Origin: Lewinellaceae bacterium
Lineage (GTDB): Bacteria > Bacteroidota > Bacteroidia > Chitinophagales > Saprospiraceae
Reading direction: 5' to 3'
DNA length: 64,000 bases
NCBI GenBank assembly: GCA_020636075.1
Contig: JACJYO010000001.1
Coordinates: 992,001 to 1,056,000, forward strand
Notes under the pieces: generated by a model
What the model was told of the DNA's origin: nothing
What the model saw: only the letters and a program-made list of their open reading frames with translations
Databases searched by the model: none
Part shown: positions 45,260 to 52,651 of the stretch, piece by piece
How the letters are laid out: every line of letters begins with the position of its first letter
How positions within the stretch are numbered: position 1 is the stretch's first letter
Program-made: the position numbers and the translations under genes

Positions 45260-46039
45260 ATGAAAGTATTTATTCTGGCCGGAGGTTATGGGTCGCGGCT
45301 TAGTGAAGAAACAGGATTGCGACCAAAGCCTATGGTAGAAATTGGAGGCAGACCCATCCTCTGGCATATTATGAAGATTTATGCGCACCATGGGTATACG
45401 GATTTTGTCATCCTTTGCGGGTATATGGCCTATGTGATCAAAGAATATTTTGCCCAATATTTTCTCCACCACTCCGATGTAACGTTCGACCTCGCGAACA
45501 ACACCATGGAGGTGCACAACAATGTCAGTGAACCCTGGAAAGTCACCCTGCTCGATACCGGGCTCGATACCCTGACCGGCGGTCGTGTACTGCGGGCTAA
45601 ACCCTTTCTGAAACCCGGCGAACCTTTTATGCTGACCTATGGCGACGGTGTAGCCAATATAGACATCAAGGCACTCGTCGAATTTCATACCAGCCACGGT
45701 AAAGCAATCACCATGACCTCCTCCCAGCCTGAAGGGCGCTTCGGTGCCCTGGACATCCAGGATGGCGGCCTGGTCAGCAAATTTGTAGAAAAACCCAAAG
45801 GCGAAGGCGGTTGGATCAATGCCGGCTTCTTCGTTTGCGAACACAAGGTTTTTGACTATATCACCGACGGCGATGCCACAATTTTTGAACGCAAACCGCT
45901 CGAAAACCTGGCTGCCGACGGCGAACTGTACACCTACAAACACCAGGGTTTCTGGCATCCAATGGATACCCTTCGCGATAAAATGACGCTCGACAAACTC
46001 TGGCAGCAAGGCCAGGCTAAATGGAACATCTGGACATAG
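45260..46039 (+). CDS. rfbF: Glucose-1-phosphate cytidylyltransferase
   Basis: A 259-residue nucleotidyltransferase with the family signature LAGGYGSRLSEETGLRPKPM at residues 6-25, the metal-binding LTYGDGVANID, and EGGWINAGFFVCEHKVFDYI. The length equals the usual 256-258 residues of RfbF/DdhA. It makes CDP-glucose from CTP and glucose-1-phosphate, the first step of the CDP-6-deoxyhexose branch encoded here. It is followed by an inverted-repeat element and then rfbG. Confidence 0.95.
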   Translation: MKVFILAGGYGSRLSEETGLRPKPMVEIGGRPILWHIMKIYAHHGYTDFVILCGYMAYVIKEYFAQYFLHHSDVTFDLANNTMEVHNNVSEPWKVTLLDTGLDTLTGGRVLRAKPFLKPGEPFMLTYGDGVANIDIKALVEFHTSHGKAITMTSSQPEGRFGALDIQDGGLVSKFVEKPKGEGGWINAGFFVCEHKVFDYITDGDATIFERKPLENLAADGELYTYKHQGFWHPMDTLRDKMTLDKLWQQGQAKWNIWT

Positions 46040-46132
46040 TTGGCTTTTAGCCTTTGGCCGCACTCGAAAGCGAAACTTATCCGCACCAGGAACAGCCATT
46101 TGCCAACAGCCAATAGCCAATAACCAGCAACC
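46040..46132. repeat. Inverted-repeat element, TTGGCTN heptamer arms
   Basis: The left arm (46040-46058, TTGGCTTTTAGCCTTTGGC) matches the complement of the right arm (about 46102-46120, GCCAACAGCCAATAGCCAA) at 15 of 19 bases. The right arm extends as GCCAATA-type heptamers to about 46130, six bases before the rfbG start. A core of ~43 bp lies between. It separates rfbF from rfbG, and no gene is present. Confidence 0.6.
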
Positions 46133-46136
46133 GATC

Positions 46137-47258
46137 ATGTCCAAATCTGCATTTCATAATAAAAAAATCCTCGTCACGGGACATACCGGCTTCAAAGGGG
46201 CCTGGCTCAGCTTGTGGCTGGAAATGCTCGGTGCCCGGTTGGCCGGACTGGCCCTGGATCCCCGCACCGAAAAGGATGTTTTTGTGTTGAGCGGCATCGG
46301 TCAGCGCATGCAGGACCATCGTGGTGATATTCGTGATTTGGACGCGGTGCTGCAAATTTTTGAAGCGGAGCAGCCAGAAATCGTATTTCATCTGGCAGCC
46401 CAGCCACTCGTCCTCGACGGCTATCAGGATCCCGCCGGCACCTTTGCCACCAACACCCAGGGCACGGCACATATCCTGGAGGCTATCCGCCAAACACCAT
46501 CGGTCCAGGCGGCCGTTATGGTGACTACCGATAAGTGCTACGAAAACAAGGAATGGGTCTACGGGTACCGCGAAACCGACCCCATGGGTGGACGCGATCC
46601 GTACAGCGCCAGCAAAGGCGCAGCCGAACTAGTGATCGCCTCCTACCGGCGGTCTTTTTTTTCAAAAGAAAACAGTCCGGCAATTGCATCCGCCCGGGCA
46701 GGCAATGTTATCGGTGGCGGCGACTGGTCGGATTACCGCCTGGTGCCCGACATCATCCGCGCCGTTGAAAATGGCGAAACCCTGGAAATCCGAAGCCCAA
46801 AAGCCGTGCGGCCCTGGCAACACGTCCTTGAACCGCTTGGCGGCTACCTCCTCCTGGCGGAAAAACTGCTCGAATCCCGGCAGCAATTTGCCGAAGGCTG
46901 GAACTTCGGCCCATTGCCGCAGGGCGTGTATGCTGTTGGAAAAATTGCCGACGCATTTTTTGAGTATTTCCGCCAGCGGAGTGAAAACAGTGAGGGGGTG
47001 ACTCGAAGTCACCCCCTCACTATCACCGGCTGGCGCGACGTGTCCGACCCCAACCAACCCCACGAAGCCGGCTTGCTCATGCTCGACATCAGCAAGGCCA
47101 TCCAACTGCTCGGCTGGAAGCCGGTACTGGACTTTAACGAAACCGTACATTTTACCGCCGACTGGTACGCCCGGTACGCCCGTGAAGATGTACACACCCT
47201 TTGTCAGGAACAGATTAAAACTTATCAGGAATTGTGGAAATCACGGAACGAAAATTAG
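46137..47258 (+). CDS. rfbG: CDP-glucose 4,6-dehydratase
   Basis: A 373-residue extended SDR. The NAD motif GHTGFKGAWLSLWL is near residues 17-30, VTTDKCYENKEW near 131-142, and the catalytic YxxxK in DPYSASKGAAEL near 155-165. It converts CDP-glucose to CDP-4-keto-6-deoxyglucose. Odd feature: codons about 284-296 (NSEGVTRSHPLTI) are encoded by a 33-bp palindrome (46989-47021) of the dispersed GACT..AGTC type, lying in frame in a variable loop. The protein is about 13-15 residues longer than usual. The 3' end overlaps the epimerase gene by 25 bases. Confidence 0.92.
   Translation: MSKSAFHNKKILVTGHTGFKGAWLSLWLEMLGARLAGLALDPRTEKDVFVLSGIGQRMQDHRGDIRDLDAVLQIFEAEQPEIVFHLAAQPLVLDGYQDPAGTFATNTQGTAHILEAIRQTPSVQAAVMVTTDKCYENKEWVYGYRETDPMGGRDPYSASKGAAELVIASYRRSFFSKENSPAIASARAGNVIGGGDWSDYRLVPDIIRAVENGETLEIRSPKAVRPWQHVLEPLGGYLLLAEKLLESRQQFAEGWNFGPLPQGVYAVGKIADAFFEYFRQRSENSEGVTRSHPLTITGWRDVSDPNQPHEAGLLMLDISKAIQLLGWKPVLDFNETVHFTADWYARYAREDVHTLCQEQIKTYQELWKSRNEN
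46989..47021. repeat. Palindromic REP-like element inside rfbG
   Basis: Perfect 15-bp arms (46989-47003 and 47007-47021) flank the loop CGA, with the word GGGTGACT and its complement AGTCACCC. The reading frame passes through it without a stop, adding roughly a dozen residues to RfbG. Its centre resembles the hairpin at 1385-1425 (GTGACTTCAAGTCAC against GTGACTCGAAGTCAC). Confidence 0.85.
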
Positions 47259-47803
47259 CCGGCGTCTTTGAAATCCAACTGGCGCCTATTCAGGACGAAC
47301 GCGGCTTTTTCATGCGCACGTTTGACGCAGGTATTTTTAAAAATGCCGGTCTGGAACGCCACTGGGTTCAGGAGAACCATTCGCGCAGCGAACGTCAGGG
47401 AATTATCCGGGGCTTGCACTTCCAGTTGCCACCCTATTCCGAAACGAAATTAGTGCGTTGCGTACGGGGCGCCGTGCTCGATGTTTTTGTAGATTTGAGG
47501 GCCAACTCACCCACCTTCGGCCAATGGGACGCCATCGAGCTTTCCGAATCGAATAAAAAAATGGTTTTTATTCCCCGTGGTTTTGCGCACGGATTTTGCA
47601 CACTCACAACCGAAAGCGAAGTGCTGTACAAAGTGGATAATGTTTACAACCGGGAACACGAAAGAGGGCTACTCTGGTCGGACCCGGAGATCGGAATTTC
47701 CTGGCCGGCTCAGTCGCCCATACTTTCGGAAAAGGATCAGCGCAATATGACCTTGCAGGAATTTGTGGCACGAAATGGGGGAATTCAATTGGAAGAAGGG
47801 TAA
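47234..47803 (+). CDS. RmlC-like NDP-4-keto-6-deoxysugar 3,5-epimerase
   Basis: A 189-residue cupin-type protein of the dTDP-4-dehydrorhamnose 3,5-epimerase family, starting at GTG inside the end of rfbG. It has QENHSRSERQGIIRGLHFQLPP (the catalytic His region), VRCVRGAVLDVFVDLRANSPTFGQW, FIPRGFAHGFCTL and YNREHERGLLW. With RfbF and RfbG directly upstream and no dTDP-sugar genes in the window, its substrate is more likely CDP-4-keto-6-deoxyglucose than the dTDP form (inference). I therefore give no rml symbol. A heptamer element follows 8 bases after the stop. Confidence 0.85.
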   Translation: MEITERKLAGVFEIQLAPIQDERGFFMRTFDAGIFKNAGLERHWVQENHSRSERQGIIRGLHFQLPPYSETKLVRCVRGAVLDVFVDLRANSPTFGQWDAIELSESNKKMVFIPRGFAHGFCTLTTESEVLYKVDNVYNREHERGLLWSDPEIGISWPAQSPILSEKDQRNMTLQEFVARNGGIQLEEG

Positions 47804-47811
47804 TATGCTAT

Positions 47812-47981
47812 AATTTACGAATTACGAGTGACAATTTACGATTGGATCACCTACCCGAAATGGTACATTTTTAATTTACTCAATTTTTATAAGTAGGCCA
47901 GTATCTATCCATTCCCAGAAAGATGTACCAATCGTAAATCGTAAATCGTAAATCGTAAATCGTAAATCGTAAATCGTAAAT
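47812..47981. repeat. Heptamer-armed element, copy 3
   Basis: A 170-bp element: left arm 47812-47842 (31 bp), core 47843-47930 (88 bp, TGGATCACCT ... AGATGTACCA), right arm 47931-47981 with seven consecutive perfect CGTAAAT units. It lies between two plus-strand genes of the sugar cluster, unlike copies 1 and 2, which separate convergent genes. The core shares CCCGAAATGG, TATCTATCCA and CCCAGAAAG-like words with copy 1. The end is AATTTACG rather than the GATTTACG of the other copies. Confidence 0.9.
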
Positions 47982-48002
47982 TTTAATACACTCAATGAAA
48001 AT

Positions 48003-49145
48003 ATGAACGTCCGTTTATTCAAACCGTCTGTTGGAGAAGAGGAACTCCAACTTATCCGCGAAGCCTTCGAACGCTCCTGGATCGGGCTGGGGCCCAATGT
48101 GAACCAGTTTGAACAGGAGTGGGAACAGTTTACCGGTTGCGCCATGGCAGTTGGGGTTAACTCCGCTACCGCAGCGCTCCATCTCGCACTTGCCGCATTT
48201 CGTTTTCCCGAAGGGAAAAAAGTACTCGTGCCGTCGCTAACTTTTGCCGCCACAGCTACCGCGGTTTTGTACAACCGGCTTGAGCCCGTTTTTGTCGACA
48301 GCGATCCGGTAACCCTCGGCATGGACCTTGCCGACCTCGAACGCAAGTACGATAAAGATTGTGTGGCCGTCATTCCGGTACACTACGCCGGCCATCCGGT
48401 GCCCATGGAAAAACTCATGCCCTGGGCGCGCGAACGCGGGTTAAAAGTTGTTGAAGACTGCGCACATACCGCCGGCGCCATGTATAAAGGCAAAATTTTG
48501 GGTACCTGGGGCGATATCGGTTGCTTTTCCTTTGAGGAGAAAAAACTCATGACCACCGGCGACGGTGGTATGATGGTGACCAATGATCCGGAGTTGTTTC
48601 GCGATGTGAAAGCCATGCGCTGGGTCGGCATCGACAAAGACAACTGGAAAACCGCCCAGGCTTACACCACGGCTAACCGCGATGCCATGCACTGGTTTTA
48701 TGAAATTGCCGTGCTAGGCTACAAATACAACATGAATGACCTGGCCGCCGCCATCGGGCTGGCTCAGTTGAAAAAACTGCCGGCGATGAACCAACGGCGT
48801 TCGGAAATTATCCGCCAGTATTTGGATGGGTTGAAAGGCATTCCAGGCGTACAGCCTTTGCTGCTCTTCGAGCCCGAGTCGTATTGCTATCAGATGTTTG
48901 GCATTCGCGCCGACCAGCGCGATGAACTGATGATCCAGTTGAAAGCCAAGGGAATTGCCACGGGCTGCCACTACACTCCATTGAGCATTCAGCCGCTGTT
49001 TGCCCCCTGGGGAAAAACATGTCCGTTTGTAGAAGCCGAGCACGAGCGATTTATTACGCTGCCGCTGCATGCCGACCTGACGGATGAAGAAGTAAACTAC
49101 GTCATCGACGGAATACGCGTTTTTCATGCCGAAACAGTTGCCTGA
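48003..49145 (+). CDS. DegT/DnrJ/EryC1-family sugar aminotransferase
   Basis: A 380-residue PLP enzyme. It has the cofactor motif GVNSATAALHLAL near residues 51-63, VIPVHYAGHP near 123-132, EDCAHTAGA near 151-159, and the internal aldimine lysine K181 in SFEEKKLMTTGDGG. It transfers an amino group, usually from glutamate, to a nucleotide-linked keto-sugar. The gene overlaps a NeuD/PglD-type acetyltransferase by 20 bases, so the product is probably an N-acetylated aminodeoxysugar. The substrate may be the 4-keto product of RfbG/epimerase, or a GDP/UDP sugar made by genes outside the window. Confidence 0.88.
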   Translation: MNVRLFKPSVGEEELQLIREAFERSWIGLGPNVNQFEQEWEQFTGCAMAVGVNSATAALHLALAAFRFPEGKKVLVPSLTFAATATAVLYNRLEPVFVDSDPVTLGMDLADLERKYDKDCVAVIPVHYAGHPVPMEKLMPWARERGLKVVEDCAHTAGAMYKGKILGTWGDIGCFSFEEKKLMTTGDGGMMVTNDPELFRDVKAMRWVGIDKDNWKTAQAYTTANRDAMHWFYEIAVLGYKYNMNDLAAAIGLAQLKKLPAMNQRRSEIIRQYLDGLKGIPGVQPLLLFEPESYCYQMFGIRADQRDELMIQLKAKGIATGCHYTPLSIQPLFAPWGKTCPFVEAEHERFITLPLHADLTDEEVNYVIDGIRVFHAETVA

Positions 49146-49776
49146 TCTGATCATTTGGGGCGGCACGGGGAATTTTAAAGTGCTGTGTGAATTACTGAAG
49201 GACCAATACCGGATCCTCGGTTTTTTCGACAACAACCCTGCGCTCCCTGCTGCATACCGGGGTATTCCCAACCTCGGCGGCCAGGCCGCTTTTGAATCAT
49301 GGATTGCACAATTTGACCCGGTCAAAAAACCGGCGTTTATCGTCAGCATTGGTCCTGGCAAAGGCGCTATCCGCCAGGAGATTCATGCTGCTTTAAAAAA
49401 TCGCGGCTTACCACCGATCACTGCGATTCACCGGACGGCTTTTGTCGCAGAAAACGCCGTGATCGGCGAAGGCAGCCAGGTGTATGCCCAAGCTGCAGTT
49501 TGCGCAGACGCTGTGATCGGTGTGGCCTGCATTGTCAATACCCGGGCATCTGTCGATCACGAATGTGTGTTGGGAAACGGCGCCACGGTAGGCCCGGGCG
49601 CTACCTTGGCCGGGTTGGTACACGTGGGCGAAAATGCCGACATCTACACCGGTGCCGTAGTGTTGCCCAGAGTACGGATTGGCGCCGGAGCGGTCGTCGG
49701 TGCCGGAGCCGTGGTGCTGAAGGATGTGCCCGATGGCGCAGTGATGGTGGGAAACCCTGCCCGGCGCTTGCGATGA
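49126..49776 (+). CDS. NeuD/PglD-type sugar N-acetyltransferase
   Basis: A 216-residue protein. The N-terminal ~75 residues form a small Rossmann-like UDP-sugar-binding domain (LIIWGGTGNFKVLCELL, LGFFDNNP). The C-terminal part is a left-handed beta-helix (VIGEGSQVYAQAAVCADAVIGVACIVNTRASVDHECVLGNGATVGPGATLAG), with the catalytic His in SVDHEC, ending GNPARRL. It should acetylate the amino group introduced by the aminotransferase whose gene overlaps its start. The start ATG at 49126 is inside the upstream gene. Confidence 0.88.
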   Translation: MPKQLPDLIIWGGTGNFKVLCELLKDQYRILGFFDNNPALPAAYRGIPNLGGQAAFESWIAQFDPVKKPAFIVSIGPGKGAIRQEIHAALKNRGLPPITAIHRTAFVAENAVIGEGSQVYAQAAVCADAVIGVACIVNTRASVDHECVLGNGATVGPGATLAGLVHVGENADIYTGAVVLPRVRIGAGAVVGAGAVVLKDVPDGAVMVGNPARRLR

Positions 49777-49794
49777 ATGCCGGTGTTGTGCTGC

Positions 49795-49908
49795 TGTCCA
49801 AAGTCTTCAGACTTTGTGACTGGTATTTCGCGGACTTAGTCCGCTCGTAAAATTGAATGCGGACCAAGTCCGTGAAATAATCGTCCAAAAGTCTGCAGAC
49901 TTTGGACA
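49795..49908. repeat. Composite palindromic element (nested GACTT/AAGTC palindromes)
   Basis: The outer arms 49795-49815 and 49888-49908 are reverse complements with one mismatch (TGTCCAAAGTCT and its inverse). Inner arms 49825-49844 and 49859-49878 pair with two mismatches (GCGGACTTAGTCCGC). Each arm is itself a small palindrome (AGTCTTCAGACT, GGACTTAGTCC, GGACCAAGTCC, AGTCTGCAGACT). The element fills the gap between the NeuD-type and CgeB-type genes and ends 14 bases before the ATG. It resembles paired REP sequences (REPIN). Confidence 0.8.
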
Positions 49909-49922
49909 ACAAAAAGGAAGAA

Positions 49923-50963
49923 ATGAAGTGTTTGTTCATAGCACCCCTGCGATATCCGTTTATTCACTCGATCCAGTCGGGCATGGAAGCGCAGGGCATG
50001 GAGATTAAAGCCGTCGACTATCAGGATTTTTTTCCTGCGCGTACCAATCGCTGGTACAACAACTACACTTCGCTGCCCAAAAAAATCCGGAACATCTGGG
50101 AAGAGCCCTACGTTCGAAAAACCAATGCCGAATACCTGAAAATTTTCCAGGCGTTCCAGCCCGACCTGGTATTTATCTACAACAACCAGCTGGTATTGCC
50201 CGACCTGTTGGAGCAGTTCCGAAAAACAGCGCGGATCGCCTTTATGCTGGGCGACAACCCGTTGTACACCCCAACCAGCATTTACAACCTGCACATCCTC
50301 TTCCAGGCCGACTACGTAATCAGCCCGGATACCATGTGGCGCGACCAACTGGCCCGGTTGGGCATTAAAAACGTCATTTTTGATTGTTTTGGCTTTAACA
50401 GCGCCACGTATTACCCCATGGAAGTTTCTGCTGCGGAACGGCAGCAGTTTCAATCTGATCTGATCTACGTTGGCAGTGCCAGCAAAACCAACTGGGGGTA
50501 CAAACGGATGTTGTTTTTGAGCCTGTTCAAAGAGCTCGATTTGAAGGCCTACATCAGTGGCGGCGGCATGGAGCGTTGGAATTCGTTTTTTCCGGGCCTG
50601 GAAAAGCGAATTATTCCGCACGATCGATTCGATGCCGGGTTCAACAACCTGGTGTACAACTGCAGCAAAATTGCCCCGGTGGAGCAGGTACCCTCTTTAT
50701 TTAATGGAATTCATGTACGCGTTTTTGATATTCTGGGCGCCGGCATTCTACCCCTGTGTGAGTACAGTGCCGATTTGGAAATGGTGTTTGCCGGAATTGA
50801 CTTACCGCAAATAAAAAATTACCCGGAAGGGCCGGAGATGGCGCGGTTTTGGTTAGATAACGAAGACAAACGGACAGCGCTTGTCCAACAATTGCGCGAA
50901 CGTGTGCTGGAACGCTATACCCCCGCTATGGTAATCCGGCGCATGACCGAGCACCTGTTCTAG
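49923..50963 (+). CDS. CgeB-like glycosyltransferase
   Basis: A 346-residue protein from the ATG at 49923, preceded by AAGGAAGAA; an upstream TTG at 49902 lies inside the palindromic element and is less likely. The N-terminal half has CLFIAPLRYPFIHS and PDLVFIYNNQLVLPDLL, then ARIAFMLGDNPLYTP. The C-terminal half shows LIYVGSASKTNWGYKRMLFL, FNGIHVRVFDILGAGILPLCEYSADLE, the arrangement of the GT-B 'CgeB/spore maturation' family. It should add one sugar of the repeat unit; donor unknown. Confidence 0.82.
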   Translation: MKCLFIAPLRYPFIHSIQSGMEAQGMEIKAVDYQDFFPARTNRWYNNYTSLPKKIRNIWEEPYVRKTNAEYLKIFQAFQPDLVFIYNNQLVLPDLLEQFRKTARIAFMLGDNPLYTPTSIYNLHILFQADYVISPDTMWRDQLARLGIKNVIFDCFGFNSATYYPMEVSAAERQQFQSDLIYVGSASKTNWGYKRMLFLSLFKELDLKAYISGGGMERWNSFFPGLEKRIIPHDRFDAGFNNLVYNCSKIAPVEQVPSLFNGIHVRVFDILGAGILPLCEYSADLEMVFAGIDLPQIKNYPEGPEMARFWLDNEDKRTALVQQLRERVLERYTPAMVIRRMTEHLF

Positions 50964-51118
50964 GCCACCCTGTACCAACTCCACCCGGAAACCAATTTTT
51001 AATCCTTACCCGCCGCATAATTTTTGTATTGACGTCTGATCAGCATTGGCGACAAGATATTTCAACTAAATCCGCCAGCCTGAAAAAGTCCCGATACAAG
51101 AACCCAATCCGATCGAGT

Positions 51119-52600
51119 ATGCCTATCATTTACAAGCGGCTTCTAGAATTTTTCATCTGGCTTGGAGCGTCTATCCTTGCGACGTACTACGTACCCGAGA
51201 TCATACGCACGGGTTTCTATATCCTGCTATTGGTTGCCTATTTCCGTTCCAAAAACGAGGCCATGTTCCTGGCGCTGTTTCTCGTATTGAACGACGGCTT
51301 TTGGGGCTTTTTCAATAACTACGAGGTCGTTTTAGGGATAATTCCAGGGCTCCCGCCCATTGAAATAGGACACCTGTACATTGCCCTGACTATTGTAAAA
51401 GCGGCCAAACGTACATTCGAACCGCCTCCCTTGTTTTACAAGGCCTTCATGTTAACCTTGGCAGTTTATGTGGTGTTTTTGGTGGTTCAGGGACATATGT
51501 TGGGTTTGGCGCCGCAAATGAATATCCGCTTTAGGGTGGTAAAACACATTTTTCCCCTAATGCTGTTTTACTCCATTCCAAGGCTGTTCCCGACGGAGCG
51601 AGATTACCGGGAAATCTTTTTTTACATATTCCCCATGGCATTCGCCGCGTTATTTGCCCAGGTGTTTACCATTACGACCGGCACAACGCCTTCGCAGTTC
51701 CTGGGGGTCCACCGCGATTTCTGGTTCACCGTTGATGTCAACAAGGGCAAAACCTATCGCGGTTTCTACAGTACGGGGGTGATCCTGATTTCCTTTTTCG
51801 GCGCTATGTATTACCTGGCACACAAGGAAAAGTCCTTCAACTTTATATACCTGTTTGCAATATTAGCTGCCAATTTTTTGTCCGTGTTCCTGTCCGCCAC
51901 ACGGGGTTGGTTACTGGGCTTGGGCTTTCCACTGATCCTGTTTTTGATTTTTGTGCTCAAACTCAGCGCACAGAATCTGGCAAAAATTGGCGTTACCACC
52001 ATAGTGCTCACCGGAGGACTGATGTTGATCCCGGTGGTTGGCAAACAATTCACCAATGCGGTCCTGCGCTTTACTACCCTGGAAAAACTCGCCGCGGGTG
52101 ATGTCACAGCAGGCGGCACCCTCGAACGGCTCGACAAACGCGCCCCGCCTGTCGTGGATAAATGGGAAGAATCACCGCTCACCGGCTGGGGGTTCTCCGA
52201 CGACTTTATGGAAGTCCAGGACTTTCACGTGGGTAATCAGAATATCCTGATGCACTCGGGCATTCTCGGCGGGCTGCTCATGCTGATGTTTTTCATCTAT
52301 TACCACTTTAAATTATTTGCCCGAAGCAGAATACTCCCCAAGGACAATCCGCTTCGGGAAGCCCTCCTGGTTTTCGTCGTTTTTTTCCCGGGATGGTTTA
52401 TGATTCACTCCTCTTCGGGCCAGCATTTTGCTTACTACCTGGATCCCAACAACGCCATGATCCAGGCGATCTATTTTACCCTTGGCGGTGTTGCCTATAA
52501 AACAACATTGCCGAAAAAAAAGCGGAGACAATTTCAATATACCGACACGGAGACATCAGAACCAGAAACCCAACTCGAAACGACAATAAAATCTGACTAA
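51119..52600 (+). CDS. wzy: Wzy-type O-antigen/polysaccharide polymerase
   Basis: A 493-residue polytopic protein from the ATG at 51119 (MPIIYKRLLEFFIW). It has about 10-12 hydrophobic segments, with a larger extracytoplasmic loop around residues 330-390 (GTLERLDKRAPPVVDKWEESPLTGWGFSDDF) typical of Wzy/WaaL-like enzymes. The phrase FLSATRGWLLGLGFPLILF also fits this superfamily. It would join flipped repeat units in the periplasm, working with the Wzx and Wzc proteins encoded upstream. A ligase role cannot be excluded by sequence. The C-terminal ~35 residues are charged and cytosolic. Confidence 0.75.
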   Translation: MPIIYKRLLEFFIWLGASILATYYVPEIIRTGFYILLLVAYFRSKNEAMFLALFLVLNDGFWGFFNNYEVVLGIIPGLPPIEIGHLYIALTIVKAAKRTFEPPPLFYKAFMLTLAVYVVFLVVQGHMLGLAPQMNIRFRVVKHIFPLMLFYSIPRLFPTERDYREIFFYIFPMAFAALFAQVFTITTGTTPSQFLGVHRDFWFTVDVNKGKTYRGFYSTGVILISFFGAMYYLAHKEKSFNFIYLFAILAANFLSVFLSATRGWLLGLGFPLILFLIFVLKLSAQNLAKIGVTTIVLTGGLMLIPVVGKQFTNAVLRFTTLEKLAAGDVTAGGTLERLDKRAPPVVDKWEESPLTGWGFSDDFMEVQDFHVGNQNILMHSGILGGLLMLMFFIYYHFKLFARSRILPKDNPLREALLVFVVFFPGWFMIHSSSGQHFAYYLDPNNAMIQAIYFTLGGVAYKTTLPKKKRRQFQYTDTETSEPETQLETTIKSD

Positions 52601-52651
52601 ACAAGTGCGGTTGTCTTAGCCGACACCCGCTTGACAGAACAACCGAACGAT

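Noticed and set aside
47931..47981. CGTAAAT heptamer run as a simple microsatellite
   Set aside because: It is one arm of a structured element with an inverted partner and a conserved core shared by three loci, so I list it as part of that element instead.
49902..49922. TTG start at 49902 for the CgeB-like glycosyltransferase
   Set aside because: The TTG is inside the palindromic element, while the ATG at 49923 has a purine-rich site upstream and gives a normal N-terminus.
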